A stretch of 64,000 nt of DNA from Aidingimonas halophila (GCF_900106955.1 NZ_FNNI01000002.1:62001-126000), one strand, 5' to 3'; shown: positions 26,805 to 35,564, counted from the first letter of the stretch. The notes: generated from the letters alone by a model not told the origin. A program made the numbers and translations.

Positions 26805-28693
26805 GACGCCGCCTCCCCTGGCGCGTAGGTCGCCAGCGGGTTGGACACGTGCTTGATCTGGGGAACGTCATCGCCAAAGAGACGACGGCGGGTCAGGGCT
26901 TCCACCTCCCAGTGCGGCGCGAAGACATCGAAGCAGCGGTAGCGCTCGTCGTGCCGCGGATGAGCACGCTGATAGGCCTTGATCACGTCCGCTGTCATCG
27001 CCCAGAAACGCGATTCCTCCAATCCGAAATACCGATGCAGGAAGATCGCCATCTCGGCCAGGGCAATGAAGAAGAAGGCATCGCAGGAATAATCACGCAC
27101 CGCGTCCAGGTCATCGGTGACGAGGAAGGAGTTGCGGTTGAGGGCGGCATGACGTTCGGGCACGGGCTCCAGGACAGGGGCCAACTGGGGCCGTGCCAGG
27201 TGCGAGGGGCTGAAGCGAACGCCGTCATGGAAGTCCTTCAACGCCACCCTGAGCGGCCAGCCGTCACGGTGAATGACCACGATATTCTGGCCATGGGACT
27301 CCATTCCCACCCCCTCGGCGAACAGCATGTGGATGATCGGCAAGGTGGCAACGTGAACGAGTTGTCGGGTCCAGGCTTCCAACCCATGACGTTCCACCCA
27401 GGGGGCGATGAAGGGGGTGACAGGCTCCCCCTCGGCATCGCGCATGAGTTGGCTCAGACCATTGAAGGGCACGGCCCGCTCGCCATCCTGCAGGAACTCG
27501 CCGACGTTCTGCCGCCAGATGACACCGACCTTGCCATAGACGTCATTGTATCGGGCCTCGGGAAAGGCACGCTCGTCCAGCGCCACGCCGGCCACCTCGC
27601 CCAGGATCACGAAACCCGCCGCCCTGGCGGTCGCATCCGTGTCGATGAGCCGCTGGAGCCACTGGGTGATGACGGGGGCGTTGGTCACGGTGTGGCGTGC
27701 CAGGATGCGCGTGCTGGACGTATTGGTGATGCTCATCGCCAGCTTGAGATACGGCTTGTCCGACTCTCGCGGGGCCAGGGTGCGAATCGACTGCTGGGCG
27801 GTATAGGTCGCTTCCCCCTCGCCCAGCAGGGCGATCTCGCCACTGGCCAGCTCCGGGTAGAGCGAGGGCACCAGCGCATTTTCCCACTGCCAGGGATGCA
27901 CCGGCATCAGCACGACCTCGTCTCGCGCTAGTCGCCGCCGCGCCAGGTAGTCATCCAGACTCGCCAGCACTCGCGGCCCGGCATCCTCCGCGACCCGATC
28001 GGCCAGCGCCATTCCGCTGACCGCTCCCTGGTGCGCCAGGCGGGCCGGCACGGCAAGCCACCAAACCCGCAGCGGCTGCGCGAACTCCGGCCCATAACGC
28101 TGGTTGTCCCGCAGAGAAAAGCCGAGCCGTGACTTGTAGCAGGGATGATAGCTGTGCGCGTCGGTGAAGTACTGCTCCAGGGCATCGGCATCCAACGTCT
28201 GCGGCGTCTCTCGATAGGGCACCGGCCAGGCGGATGACTGCACGTCCTTGATCAGCGTCTGCGTCAGTTCGTTGACGAAGCCGGGCTGAATCGCGGCATC
28301 CCCCAGCGCCGCCTCAAGGTCCTCGAGGAATCGCTGCAGGCTCATTGGCTCCGGGGTGCCCTCATGGTCTTCGACTACCAGAGTGGAATGCTCGAGGCGA
28401 ATCAACTGAAAGCTGTGACAGCGCAAGCCGCTGACGCAATAGCGGCGCCTGCCCAGTGTCAGCGCGAAGATCGTCGCCCCGGCGACGCCGGCCTCCGGAT
28501 CGGAGACGGCCTCATGCGGAAGCACATCCTCGTAAAGCAGGGTCTGCAACAGTTGACCGACGACGCGTTGCTCGACGCGGGCGTGATGACGCCAGTGCGC
28601 TGCGGAGGCGAAGGGCATGGAGACGGAGCCCAAGGCGTTGGAGACGCCCACTGTTGCCGCAGCCTGCGGCAGAACACATTCATGTGATGACAT
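26798..28693 (-). CDS. acsC: NIS siderophore synthetase, AcsC-like
   Basis: A 631-residue IucA/IucC-type synthetase. Motifs: YHPCYKSRLGF (182-192, carboxylate/ATP site), LMPVHPWQWENALVPS (262-277), QQSIRTLAPR (300-309), LKLAMSITNTSSTRILARH and VGMESHGQNIVVIHRDG. Enzymes of this class activate citrate, a citryl conjugate or 2-oxoglutarate as acyl adenylate. The third gene of the biosynthetic operon, it starts 33 bases after the decarboxylase stop, with AGGTG near the ATG. Gene order places it as AcsC; which acyl group it uses cannot be read from sequence. Confidence 0.78.
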   Translation of the reverse strand: MSSHECVLPQAAATVGVSNALGSVSMPFASAAHWRHHARVEQRVVGQLLQTLLYEDVLPHEAVSDPEAGVAGATIFALTLGRRRYCVSGLRCHSFQLIRLEHSTLVVEDHEGTPEPMSLQRFLEDLEAALGDAAIQPGFVNELTQTLIKDVQSSAWPVPYRETPQTLDADALEQYFTDAHSYHPCYKSRLGFSLRDNQRYGPEFAQPLRVWWLAVPARLAHQGAVSGMALADRVAEDAGPRVLASLDDYLARRRLARDEVVLMPVHPWQWENALVPSLYPELASGEIALLGEGEATYTAQQSIRTLAPRESDKPYLKLAMSITNTSSTRILARHTVTNAPVITQWLQRLIDTDATARAAGFVILGEVAGVALDERAFPEARYNDVYGKVGVIWRQNVGEFLQDGERAVPFNGLSQLMRDAEGEPVTPFIAPWVERHGLEAWTRQLVHVATLPIIHMLFAEGVGMESHGQNIVVIHRDGWPLRVALKDFHDGVRFSPSHLARPQLAPVLEPVPERHAALNRNSFLVTDDLDAVRDYSCDAFFFIALAEMAIFLHRYFGLEESRFWAMTADVIKAYQRAHPRHDERYRCFDVFAPHWEVEALTRRRLFGDDVPQIKHVSNPLATYAPGEAASC

Positions 28694-28726
28694 GATGCAC
28701 CTACAAAATCTGGAAAATGGATCAAC

Positions 28727-29989
28727 TCAGCCCACCGGCTCGGCGCGCCGTTGAGCCCTCGTCTCGGGGACGCTGCTCTCGCGGCTTGCGGAGACGAAGA
28801 TCTGATCGGGACGTGGGTGGCACAGGAAGTCCGCGTGAGAGATGTTGTAGCCATAGGCGCCGGCCAACGGCAGCACCAGCAGGTCTCCCACCACGACCCC
28901 TTGCAGCGCCTGCTGGCGGCTCAACACATCCTTCGGAGTACAGAGCTGCCCTACCACGGTCCAGGCCCGACGCTCACCCTCACGCGCTCGCCGAGGATCG
29001 CGCGGCAAGTGGATGACCGGGTGGTCGTGCCCCTGGGCCGCGGGCAGGCGAAACTGGTGCGTGCCGCCCCGACAGACGAGGAAGCCTTCCCCATGGCTGA
29101 CCTTGGTATCGAGCACCTCAACCGCGTAGTAGCCACAGAAGGCCGAGAGAAAACGACCGATCTCGAAGCGCACCAACGGCGGCTCGTGCATGGTCGACAG
29201 TCGTCGCTCCAGGGCCCGGCACAGGCCAGGCCAGTCGAACTGCTCGGACGGCTGGAGATAGTTCACGCCGATACCGCCCCCCACGTTGAGCTGGACCACC
29301 TGCTCGGGGTGACGGGCCAGCGCGCGCCATTCGGGCCAGCGCTCCAGATAGAATGCCAGGAGCCGCTGGTGTCGCTGCTCGCATTTCTGGTGCGACATGG
29401 CATGCACGTGGAAGCCGACAAGCATCAGGTTCGGGGCCTCATCCACCGCTTGCACGGCATCGGCCAACTGCGCCTCATCGATACCGAACGGCGTGGCGGT
29501 GCCGGCCATTCTCAGTCGACTGTTGAGACCTGCGGGCAGCGAGGGGTTGATACGCACGAGCACGGACTGCACGCGATCCAGCGATGCCGCGATCGCCTGC
29601 AGACGAGCCACTTCGCCGAGACTTTCGACATGAAAGGCCTCGACACCTCGAGTCATGGCCTCACGCATGTCGGCGTCGAGCTTGCCCGGTCCGGAGAGCA
29701 CCCAGGGGCGCGGCGTCGAACAGGCGCAGGCACGCTCGATCTCGCCACCGGACGATAGCTCGAGCCCATCCACCACGGGCGCCAGCGTATCGATGATGGC
29801 CGCCTCGCTGTTGGCCTTGATCGCGTAGTAGAGCTCGACGCCCGACGGTAATGCCGCCTTCATGGCGCTTCCGTGCGCCGCGAGTGCCGGCAGGTCATAG
29901 AAGAACGCCGCCATGGGATCGCGGCATGCCTGTCGATGCGCCTCGATGGCATCGAGGATGTGCCCGGGAATCCGAAAGTGCTCAGCCAT
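28727..29989 (-). CDS. acsE: PLP-dependent decarboxylase of siderophore pathway, AcsE/SbnH-like
   Basis: A 420-residue fold-type III decarboxylase of the diaminopimelate/ornithine decarboxylase family. The PLP lysine is K58 in VELYYAIKANSE. Further hallmarks are LELSSGGEIERA, VGFHVHAMSHQ, QLNVGGGIGVNY, and GAYGYNISHADFLCHPRPDQ. In related loci it decarboxylates the citryl-amino-acid conjugate made by the first synthetase (citryl-Dap in staphyloferrin B, a serine-derived unit in achromobactin). ATG 29989 has GGAGG six bases upstream and overlaps the acsD stop by eight bases; the longer frame to 30205 reads acsD out of phase. Confidence 0.85.
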   Translation of the reverse strand: MAEHFRIPGHILDAIEAHRQACRDPMAAFFYDLPALAAHGSAMKAALPSGVELYYAIKANSEAAIIDTLAPVVDGLELSSGGEIERACACSTPRPWVLSGPGKLDADMREAMTRGVEAFHVESLGEVARLQAIAASLDRVQSVLVRINPSLPAGLNSRLRMAGTATPFGIDEAQLADAVQAVDEAPNLMLVGFHVHAMSHQKCEQRHQRLLAFYLERWPEWRALARHPEQVVQLNVGGGIGVNYLQPSEQFDWPGLCRALERRLSTMHEPPLVRFEIGRFLSAFCGYYAVEVLDTKVSHGEGFLVCRGGTHQFRLPAAQGHDHPVIHLPRDPRRAREGERRAWTVVGQLCTPKDVLSRQQALQGVVVGDLLVLPLAGAYGYNISHADFLCHPRPDQIFVSASRESSVPETRAQRRAEPVG

Positions 29990-31793
29990 AAGCCACCTCC
30001 CTGTCCACCGTCCGGGCGACCTGCCAGGGACTGGGCAGCGCCACGTACTGGGCCTGTCGGTCCGCCTGGGCCATGAGCCGTAGCTTGAAGTTGGTCTTGC
30101 AGGGTAGGCCCCCTCCCGCCAACAACGCATCCAGCTCGGGGGCCGGCATGTCCAGGGTCTGTCGAACGCGATGCAATTCGTCCAGGGTGTCCTGCCACAG
30201 GGCATCGCCCAGCTCGGGGCGCTGCCAGCTCAGCGCCAGGATCGCCTCGGCGACATGGTTGACGAGCAGGCAATAGGCGATCCGGTTCCACCCCTGCTCG
30301 CGGCGGTAGATCATCGACTCCCTGACACGGGGATGCAGAGACTCCCCCGCGAGCCAGTCCACGCCCTTGTCGTCGGTCAGCTTGACCCCTTCGAAGTCAC
30401 GCAGCAGCATCTTCCAGGGCATGCCCTCGTCGTGGATCAGCACGCAATTCTGCAAATGGGGCTCCATGACGATGCCATGACGGAAGAACAGTCCCATGAC
30501 CGGAGCCACCAGCGTGCGCAGATAGTCCTGGAACCACTGTCGAATCCGGCATTCCGACGGAAGTATGCGATCTCCATCACTGAGAGCCGCCCCCTCGATG
30601 AAGGGAAGCACCATGGGCATTAACTGGGTATCACGGGCGAACAGCGTCGCGCTGAGCAGGCAGTGATCGGGCGAGAACCGCTGACAGAAGTTCTCCCGCA
30701 GGATCACGCCGGTCTGCTCCCGGAACCAGCGCTTCACGTCATCATCACCCTCGGTCGGCGCCCAGTGCACCGTCGCCGGTTCCTGTGCCACACACAGCGC
30801 CTCCAGCACTGAGTCCTTCCTCTGGGCGAGCCGATGCATGATGCGGTCGATGACCAACGTACTCTCCAACTCATACCAGGCGTTCTTGCGCACACAATTG
30901 GTGATGCGCACATTGAGTGACCCTTTGAGGAACCAGGGGTGTCCCTCGATGTACCAGGTACGCATGGAAGCGGTGGGCGCGGCAGGCCAGCCGTTCTGCC
31001 CGAGATCGCCGATGATGCCTTCCCGAATCATCTCCGCCACCCGGGCATCCTGCCGGAAGAGGTCGGCCTGTACCGGGTGCATGCTGAGCACCCCTCGCTC
31101 GGCATCCTCGGCATGGGTCTGGTCTGCCACATGCGACAGCACATCCAGGTCACTCAACCGATTGGCCTGGACACTCAGCCCCTCCACAGGAAAGGAAAAC
31201 TGGTGCAGGGCCGTCGTGGCACTGAATTCCGGGGCATAGGCGGGCCTGTCCTGCAACAGATGGGATGGCCATTGCCTGGCCTTGGGCGTGGGATGGTTGG
31301 GATGGCCGAACCATAGCCCCTGCTCACTGCAACGATAATCCGCCAATGGATGAAGTCTGGGCTGCCCGACGGCATGCGCGACGATCGCCGTCATGATGTC
31401 CTGACTTTGCACAACCTGATCACACAGCTCCCGATTGAGCGTCCCGTCATGCCACTGGCAGTGCTCCAGCAGGGTGGAGATCAACTCCGCCATCTCGGGG
31501 GCATGCCAACCGGCAGCTCCCGATTCCCGGAGGTAGGTGTCGGATAGGTAGAAGTGGCTGCCGATCACCGAGCGCCGATCCACCATCACGAACAGCGACA
31601 ACGATGCCGACCATTCGATCAGCAGAGGTGTGCCATGCAGGTGCTCCGGCAGGCCTTCCCGCCGGTCCGGCCATCGGTGGAACATGGCGTCATGCGGTAT
31701 TGCCACTTCCTTGATGATGCAATTCAGCAACGCATGCATGGATGCGTGTCGGCTTATCTCGCCGGGTAAGCGAGAGAAACGGGCGTAGCTCAT
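29982..31793 (-). CDS. acsD: NIS siderophore synthetase, AcsD-like (first committed step)
   Basis: A 603-residue IucA/IucC-type synthetase resembling AcsD, the stereospecific citrate-adenylating enzyme of achromobactin synthesis. Supporting residues: GHPNHPTPKAR (163-173), APTASMRTW (272-280, the S-x-R-T nucleotide site), LNVRITNCVRKN (293-304, with the Asn/Arg pair binding citrate in AcsD) and EPHLQNCVLIHDEG. First gene of the five-gene minus-strand operon acsD-E-C-B-A; GGAGG lies just before the ATG at 31793, and Fur-like sites lie in the 384-base divergent promoter. No acsF (diaminobutyrate aminotransferase) precedes it, unlike in Dickeya. Confidence 0.82.
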   Translation of the reverse strand: MSYARFSRLPGEISRHASMHALLNCIIKEVAIPHDAMFHRWPDRREGLPEHLHGTPLLIEWSASLSLFVMVDRRSVIGSHFYLSDTYLRESGAAGWHAPEMAELISTLLEHCQWHDGTLNRELCDQVVQSQDIMTAIVAHAVGQPRLHPLADYRCSEQGLWFGHPNHPTPKARQWPSHLLQDRPAYAPEFSATTALHQFSFPVEGLSVQANRLSDLDVLSHVADQTHAEDAERGVLSMHPVQADLFRQDARVAEMIREGIIGDLGQNGWPAAPTASMRTWYIEGHPWFLKGSLNVRITNCVRKNAWYELESTLVIDRIMHRLAQRKDSVLEALCVAQEPATVHWAPTEGDDDVKRWFREQTGVILRENFCQRFSPDHCLLSATLFARDTQLMPMVLPFIEGAALSDGDRILPSECRIRQWFQDYLRTLVAPVMGLFFRHGIVMEPHLQNCVLIHDEGMPWKMLLRDFEGVKLTDDKGVDWLAGESLHPRVRESMIYRREQGWNRIAYCLLVNHVAEAILALSWQRPELGDALWQDTLDELHRVRQTLDMPAPELDALLAGGGLPCKTNFKLRLMAQADRQAQYVALPSPWQVARTVDREVAYG

Positions 31794-31995
31794 GTAGCCT
31801 CCGCAACAATACCGTCCTGTAAAGATTCACCCTTCCTGCGAGCCGTTAGCTATAGACCCCAGATCTCGTCGATGGCCTATCCTCCATCGGCTTCCAGCGC
31901 CCGTTGGCCAGTGAATCCGCGCATCCCTCGCTAGTCACATTGCGAAGTTATCGTGATGGTTGTACTCGTCGGGTCGTCGATATCATTCCGTTAAT

Positions 31996-32014
31996 AAGAA
32001 TGATTACGATAATT
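31996..32014. promoter_or_regulatory. Fur box cluster for acs operon
   Basis: AAGAATGATTACGATAATT matches about 12 of 19 consensus positions. It overlaps an inverted pair ATCATT (31982-31987) / AATGAT (31999-32004), so two overlapping Fur dimers are plausible. The site is 203-221 bases upstream of acsD. Confidence 0.6.
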
Positions 32015-32113
32015 GTTTGCGTCAAGGCTGTCCATGCGTCTCAATCGATCCGTTCGCTATATCCTGACAATCCATTGTGCTGAAAAGGCCAGGCAGTCGT
32101 GATGCTTGGCGTT

Positions 32114-32132
32114 GAAAATGAGAATTTTTTGT
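32114..32132 (+). promoter_or_regulatory. Fur box before cbrD-like ATPase
   Basis: GAAAATGAGAATTTTTTGT matches about 12 of 19 consensus positions, 46-64 bases upstream of ATG 32178. A regulatory site here argues against starting the protein at upstream TTG 32106. Confidence 0.55.
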
Positions 32133-32177
32133 CTTAGGGTGCTTCGATCAAGGAACTACACCGATGAGCCGAACTCC

Positions 32178-33029
32178 ATGCCCTCGATACCTGCCAAGCC
32201 GCCGCGACTGACGGGCGAAGCCCTGTACGCCGGGTACGAGTCCCGACGCGTGCTGGACGGCGTCGACCTGGCGGTGGCCGAGGGTCAGCTGACGGTGCTG
32301 CTCGGCCCCAACGGTAGCGGGAAGTCGACGCTGCTGAAGACGCTGGCACGAACCCTGACGCCCAGCGCCGGTCGTGTCTGTCTCGATGGCAAGGACATCC
32401 ACCGCCGCAAGACGCGCGAAGTGGCCCAGCGCCTGGGTATCCTGCCGCAGGGCCCTTCCGTACCAGAGGGGCTGACCGTCCGACAGCTGATCGGCATGGG
32501 ACGCCTTCCTTATCAACGGTTGTGGCAACAGGATGCCGAGCAGGATGCTCGCGCCGTTCGCGAGGCGATGGCCTATACCGATGTCACGGAGTTCGCCGAG
32601 CGTAGTGTCGATGCGCTCTCCGGCGGTCAGCGGCAGCGTTGTTGGATCGCCATGGTACTGGCTCAGGAAACCGACCTGATCCTGCTCGACGAACCCACCA
32701 CCTTCCTCGATCTCAAGGTGCAGGTGGACTTGTTGGAGCTGCTATCCCGCCTCGCCCACGAGCACGGCCGTACCCTGCTGCTGGTACTGCACGACTTGAA
32801 TCTAGCGGCGGCCTACGCGGATCGGTTGGTGATGATGCGTGAAGGTCATATTGTCACTAGTGGCGCGCCAGAGGAGGTGTTCACGGCCACCAATCTCAAG
32901 CATGTCTTCGATCTCGATGCCCATGTGCTCGAGGATCCCGAGACCGGCAGCCCGATCTGCGTTCCCCACAAAAAACGGGGAGCCCATCGGCGTTCCCAGC
33001 CCACCGCCCACCAGCGTCGTGTTTCATGA
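32178..33029 (+). CDS. cbrD: Siderophore ABC importer ATPase (CbrD/FecE-like)
   Basis: A 283-residue ATPase of the iron-siderophore importer class: Walker A LLGPNGSGKSTLLKTLAR, Q-loop GILPQGPSVPEG, signature [10 protein letters not shown], Walker B LILLDEPTTFLD and H-loop LVLHDLNLAAAYADR. It should energise the cbrBC-like permeases, whose operon lacks an ATPase. ATG 32178 is used because the region upstream holds a Fur box. Its ribosome-binding site is weak, while a good AAGGA serves a 15-codon frame (ATG 32164) that overlaps this start in another phase, so coupled re-initiation is possible. The stop overlaps the next start (ATGA). Confidence 0.86.
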   Translation: MPSIPAKPPRLTGEALYAGYESRRVLDGVDLAVAEGQLTVLLGPNGSGKSTLLKTLARTLTPSAGRVCLDGKDIHRRKTREVAQRLGILPQGPSVPEGLTVRQLIGMGRLPYQRLWQQDAEQDARAVREAMAYTDVTEFAERSVDALSGGQRQRCWIAMVLAQETDLILLDEPTTFLDLKVQVDLLELLSRLAHEHGRTLLLVLHDLNLAAAYADRLVMMREGHIVTSGAPEEVFTATNLKHVFDLDAHVLEDPETGSPICVPHKKRGAHRRSQPTAHQRRVS

Positions 33030-33928
33030 GCCATCGATTCTGCGCCGATCTCAGCCGTGAGCAGGATGATCCGCTGGCCGGGAGTGCAGCGCATTTTGAG
33101 CACAATCTCCTGATCAGTTGGCCTCGCGCCAAGTGGACACGTAACCTGCGCCAGGCTAGCGACATGCCGGACAGCCTGGTGCAAACCCTCGACGCCATCG
33201 CCGCCGACGGTCGGCGGGTCAACCTGATTCATCGCCGCGACCAGCCCGGTGACGTCCACCAGATATTGCTGATGCCCGAGCGCCGACGCTTCGTCGTGCC
33301 GCGCAAGGAGCTGGAGGAGTTCCTGGCCGCTTGGCAGGCAGAGGCACCGCTGACGGAATGGGAACGGGGGCGGGTCGCCGGGGATCTACTGCTGTGCTGT
33401 ACCCACGGCAAGAAGGACAAGTGCTGCGCCAAGTATGGTTACCAGACCTACAAGCAATTGGCCCAGGTCGTCGCGGCACACGGGCTGCCCTTCGATGTCT
33501 GGGAAAGCAGCCATCTGGGCGGCTGCCGCCTCGCCGCCAGCATCATCCTGCTGTCGCCGGTGCGCAAGTACGGCCGCATCACACCACGGCAGGCATTGCC
33601 CTTCCTGCAGGCCGAGGCGCGAGGCCGTCGCTTCCTGCCCGGCTATCGCGGCGACTCACGGCTGACACCCGCGCAACAGTGTGCCCAACTCGCGGTCCTG
33701 ACCTTCCTGGAACCACGGCAGGAGACGGCCAGCCTGGTGTTGCTGAAAGATACCGGAAACGAGCATTGGCGACGCATCCTGTGGCGATGGGAGCAGGATG
33801 GTGAGCATGGCCGCCTGCAGGTCATATGCGAAACGACGACGATCCTGCGTGTCGATATGTGCTCCGACCTGGACGACGGCCCCTCCGAAAGCCTCGTCTG
33901 GAATGCCATCGAGGTATCTCCCTTATGA
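33026..33928 (+). CDS. Sucrase/ferredoxin-like protein, candidate ferric-siderophore reductase
   Basis: A 300-residue protein of the Suc_Fer-like family, a thioredoxin-fold [2Fe-2S] protein. The cluster region reads LLCCTHGKKDKCCAKYG, followed by WESSHLGGCRLAASIILLSP with the conserved HLGG and Cys. The N-terminus (FEHNLLISWPRAKW) is also typical. Family members are poorly characterised. Translational coupling to the siderophore ATPase and the Fur-like promoter suggest it reduces the imported ferric siderophore in the cytoplasm, the job FhuF does for hydroxamates; that is inference. Confidence 0.75.
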   Translation: MSHRFCADLSREQDDPLAGSAAHFEHNLLISWPRAKWTRNLRQASDMPDSLVQTLDAIAADGRRVNLIHRRDQPGDVHQILLMPERRRFVVPRKELEEFLAAWQAEAPLTEWERGRVAGDLLLCCTHGKKDKCCAKYGYQTYKQLAQVVAAHGLPFDVWESSHLGGCRLAASIILLSPVRKYGRITPRQALPFLQAEARGRRFLPGYRGDSRLTPAQQCAQLAVLTFLEPRQETASLVLLKDTGNEHWRRILWRWEQDGEHGRLQVICETTTILRVDMCSDLDDGPSESLVWNAIEVSPL

Positions 33929-34022
33929 CAAGGATTGCTATTCAAAACTCTCAGAAATGATCACTGCATATATGTAGGGTCCTGGATGAAGGAACAAGGG
34001 CATCAGCCCCCTTGAAGCGCCG

Positions 34023-34409
34023 TCATTCATCGATTCTGGCAACGGCATCGCGGCTGGCGAGTTCGCGCTGTTCGCCGGTCAGTTCGACAAGGCCGCCATC
34101 ACGCATCTCCAGCAAACGATCGGCATGCTGGGCGACAACCAGCCGAGGTAGAGGACGGCCCCAGCGTCAGAATGATACCCTGCACCAATTCCGGCAAACG
34201 CACGAACGCTACGGTGATATAGCGAATATCACTGGAGAGGCTGGCCAGTAACCGGGCACTCCCCAACTGTTCGAGGCGTTCGATATCGGTATCCAGGATG
34301 CGTTTGATCAGTTTGCCGCGCAGTTGGTAGACAAAATGGTGACCTAACGTGGTCAGTGCCAGTTGCGACCCCAGCGATAGTATCGGCAGACGACACGCAG
34401 CAGTTCCAT
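34023..34409 (-). pseudogene. Remnant of cyclic-peptide ABC exporter (PvdE/SyrD type) with internal deletion
   Basis: Pieces of one ABC exporter persist in different phases. An ATG at 34409 opens [18 protein letters not shown] then a stop. The next phase reads [18 protein letters not shown], then [20 protein letters not shown] and [15 protein letters not shown] from the membrane domain. A third phase gives [11 protein letters not shown]. Directly after that, the sequence jumps to the C-terminus of the ATPase domain, [20 protein letters not shown], ending at a TGA at 34023-34025. The middle of the membrane domain and nearly all the ATPase are gone, so this is non-functional. The family exports peptidic siderophores and lipopeptides, hinting at a lost peptide-siderophore locus. 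Confidence 0.8.
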
Positions 34410-34475
34410 GAACGATCCTTGTCGACCCACAAATGGTGCATTGCATTGTATTGTGACGCATGACCCGTTACAGTC

Positions 34476-34494
34476 AATAATGATTCTATTTCTT
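34476..34494 (+). promoter_or_regulatory. Fur box before AraC-family regulator
   Basis: AATAATGATTCTATTTCTT matches about 12 of 19 consensus positions, 108-126 bases upstream of the regulator start. Confidence 0.55.
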
Positions 34495-34569
34495 ATTTGC
34501 GGCAACTATCAGTCCGCTCGACAGGCAGCAAGGATGGCCGTTCAACACATTCAGGAAGGATCACTGCAT

Positions 34570-34595
34570 CTAGAGACACCGAGACCTAGAGACAC
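34570..34595 (+). repeat. 10-bp tandem direct repeat before AraC regulator
   Basis: CTAGAGACAC occurs at 34570-34579 and again at 34586-34595, a 16-base period, ending seven bases before the regulator ATG. It occupies the place where a ribosome-binding site is expected; none is visible. Could be a small duplication or a regulator site. Confidence 0.6.
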
Positions 34596-34601
34596 GCCGC
34601 C

Positions 34602-35564
34602 ATGCCGGAACCATCGACACTAAACTGCTTTTCCGCCTCTGACTTGCGCCGCTTCGGCGATCATTACGGTATTGCGTATCGGTTTCCGATGTTGACCTCC
34701 AACTGCGCGCCCCATGACGAGCAGCGTGCCACGGTCTTTCAGGGAAACGTCGAGGAGTTCCTGCTGCGTCCGGGCATACGCCTGACGGCATCCGATATCG
34801 AGGTTATCGAGCCATACGAATCGACCTCACTGCTGGCGACTCCGCTATTCATTGTCGTGATACTCCAGGGGCAGGTTCGCGTTCGTCTTGGTCAGCAAGA
34901 GCGATTGCTGAGCGAGGGCATGGCCATGAGCACGCGCTTGGGAAATACCCTGGCACTGAGTGCATCCCAACCGCCCGGACAGCATCTCAGGACATTGAAC
35001 CTTTCGTTGAGCACCGACGCCCTTCGCGAACACGCCGACAACGATGCAGCACTGCGACAATGGTTAGAGGACGCCGACTTCCAACTGCACACCTGGGATC
35101 TGCCTGGGTATCTCCTTCCATCACTGGATCATGGTTTCAGTCATGCATGGCGAGGCATGCAGCGCCAGCTTCTGCTCGAAGGACTGGCACTGCAATTGCT
35201 CGCCCATGGTCTGCCCTTTTCCGGCTCACTAGAGCCGCGCGAGCATGCACTCCTGCCTCAAGAGCGGCAACGGCTGGAACGCATCCGCAATCTATTGCGT
35301 GATGAGCCGGCCCGAGAACACTCGCTGGAAGCCCTTGCCAAGCTGGCGTCGATGAGCCCCAGCAGCCTTCGCAACAAGTTCCGTTCGCTATATGGCGAAC
35401 CCTTGTTCACCTATCTACGCGATCGCCGACTCGAACTGGCCAGGGAGTATCTCTTGCAGGGATTCAGTGTGCAGCAAGCCGCCCATTTTGTCGGTTACCG
35501 GCATGCGACCAACTTTTCGACGGCGTTCCGTCGACGCTACGGTATGTCACCCAGCGCATTTTAA
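34602..35564 (+). CDS. AraC-family transcriptional regulator (PchR-like)
   Basis: A 320-residue regulator. The C-terminal ~100 residues form the two-helix-turn-helix AraC domain (LEALAKLASMSPSSLRNKFR, then VQQAAHFVGYRHATNFSTAF and RRYGMSPSAF). The N-terminal part should sense a siderophore or iron complex, as PchR does in Pseudomonas. It lies directly upstream of a FhuA/FoxA-type receptor in the same orientation and behind its own Fur-like site, a common arrangement for a regulator that activates the adjacent receptor when the siderophore is present. ATG 34602 lacks a clear ribosome-binding site. Confidence 0.83.
   Translation: MPEPSTLNCFSASDLRRFGDHYGIAYRFPMLTSNCAPHDEQRATVFQGNVEEFLLRPGIRLTASDIEVIEPYESTSLLATPLFIVVILQGQVRVRLGQQERLLSEGMAMSTRLGNTLALSASQPPGQHLRTLNLSLSTDALREHADNDAALRQWLEDADFQLHTWDLPGYLLPSLDHGFSHAWRGMQRQLLLEGLALQLLAHGLPFSGSLEPREHALLPQERQRLERIRNLLRDEPAREHSLEALAKLASMSPSSLRNKFRSLYGEPLFTYLRDRRLELAREYLLQGFSVQQAAHFVGYRHATNFSTAFRRRYGMSPSAF

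Larger units (their letters stand above)
31794..32177. other. Divergent promoter region of acs operon and cbrD unit
   Basis: 384 bases, AT-rich in the half nearer cbrD, without a convincing gene other than a 15-codon frame at 32164-32211. It contains a cluster of Fur-like sites at 31981-32014 and another at 32114-32132, so both divergent operons should respond to iron. Confidence 0.65.

Noticed and set aside
34012-34251. A 79-codon plus-strand frame
   Set aside because: It is the complement of the exporter remnant, Ser/Arg-rich, without a start signal.
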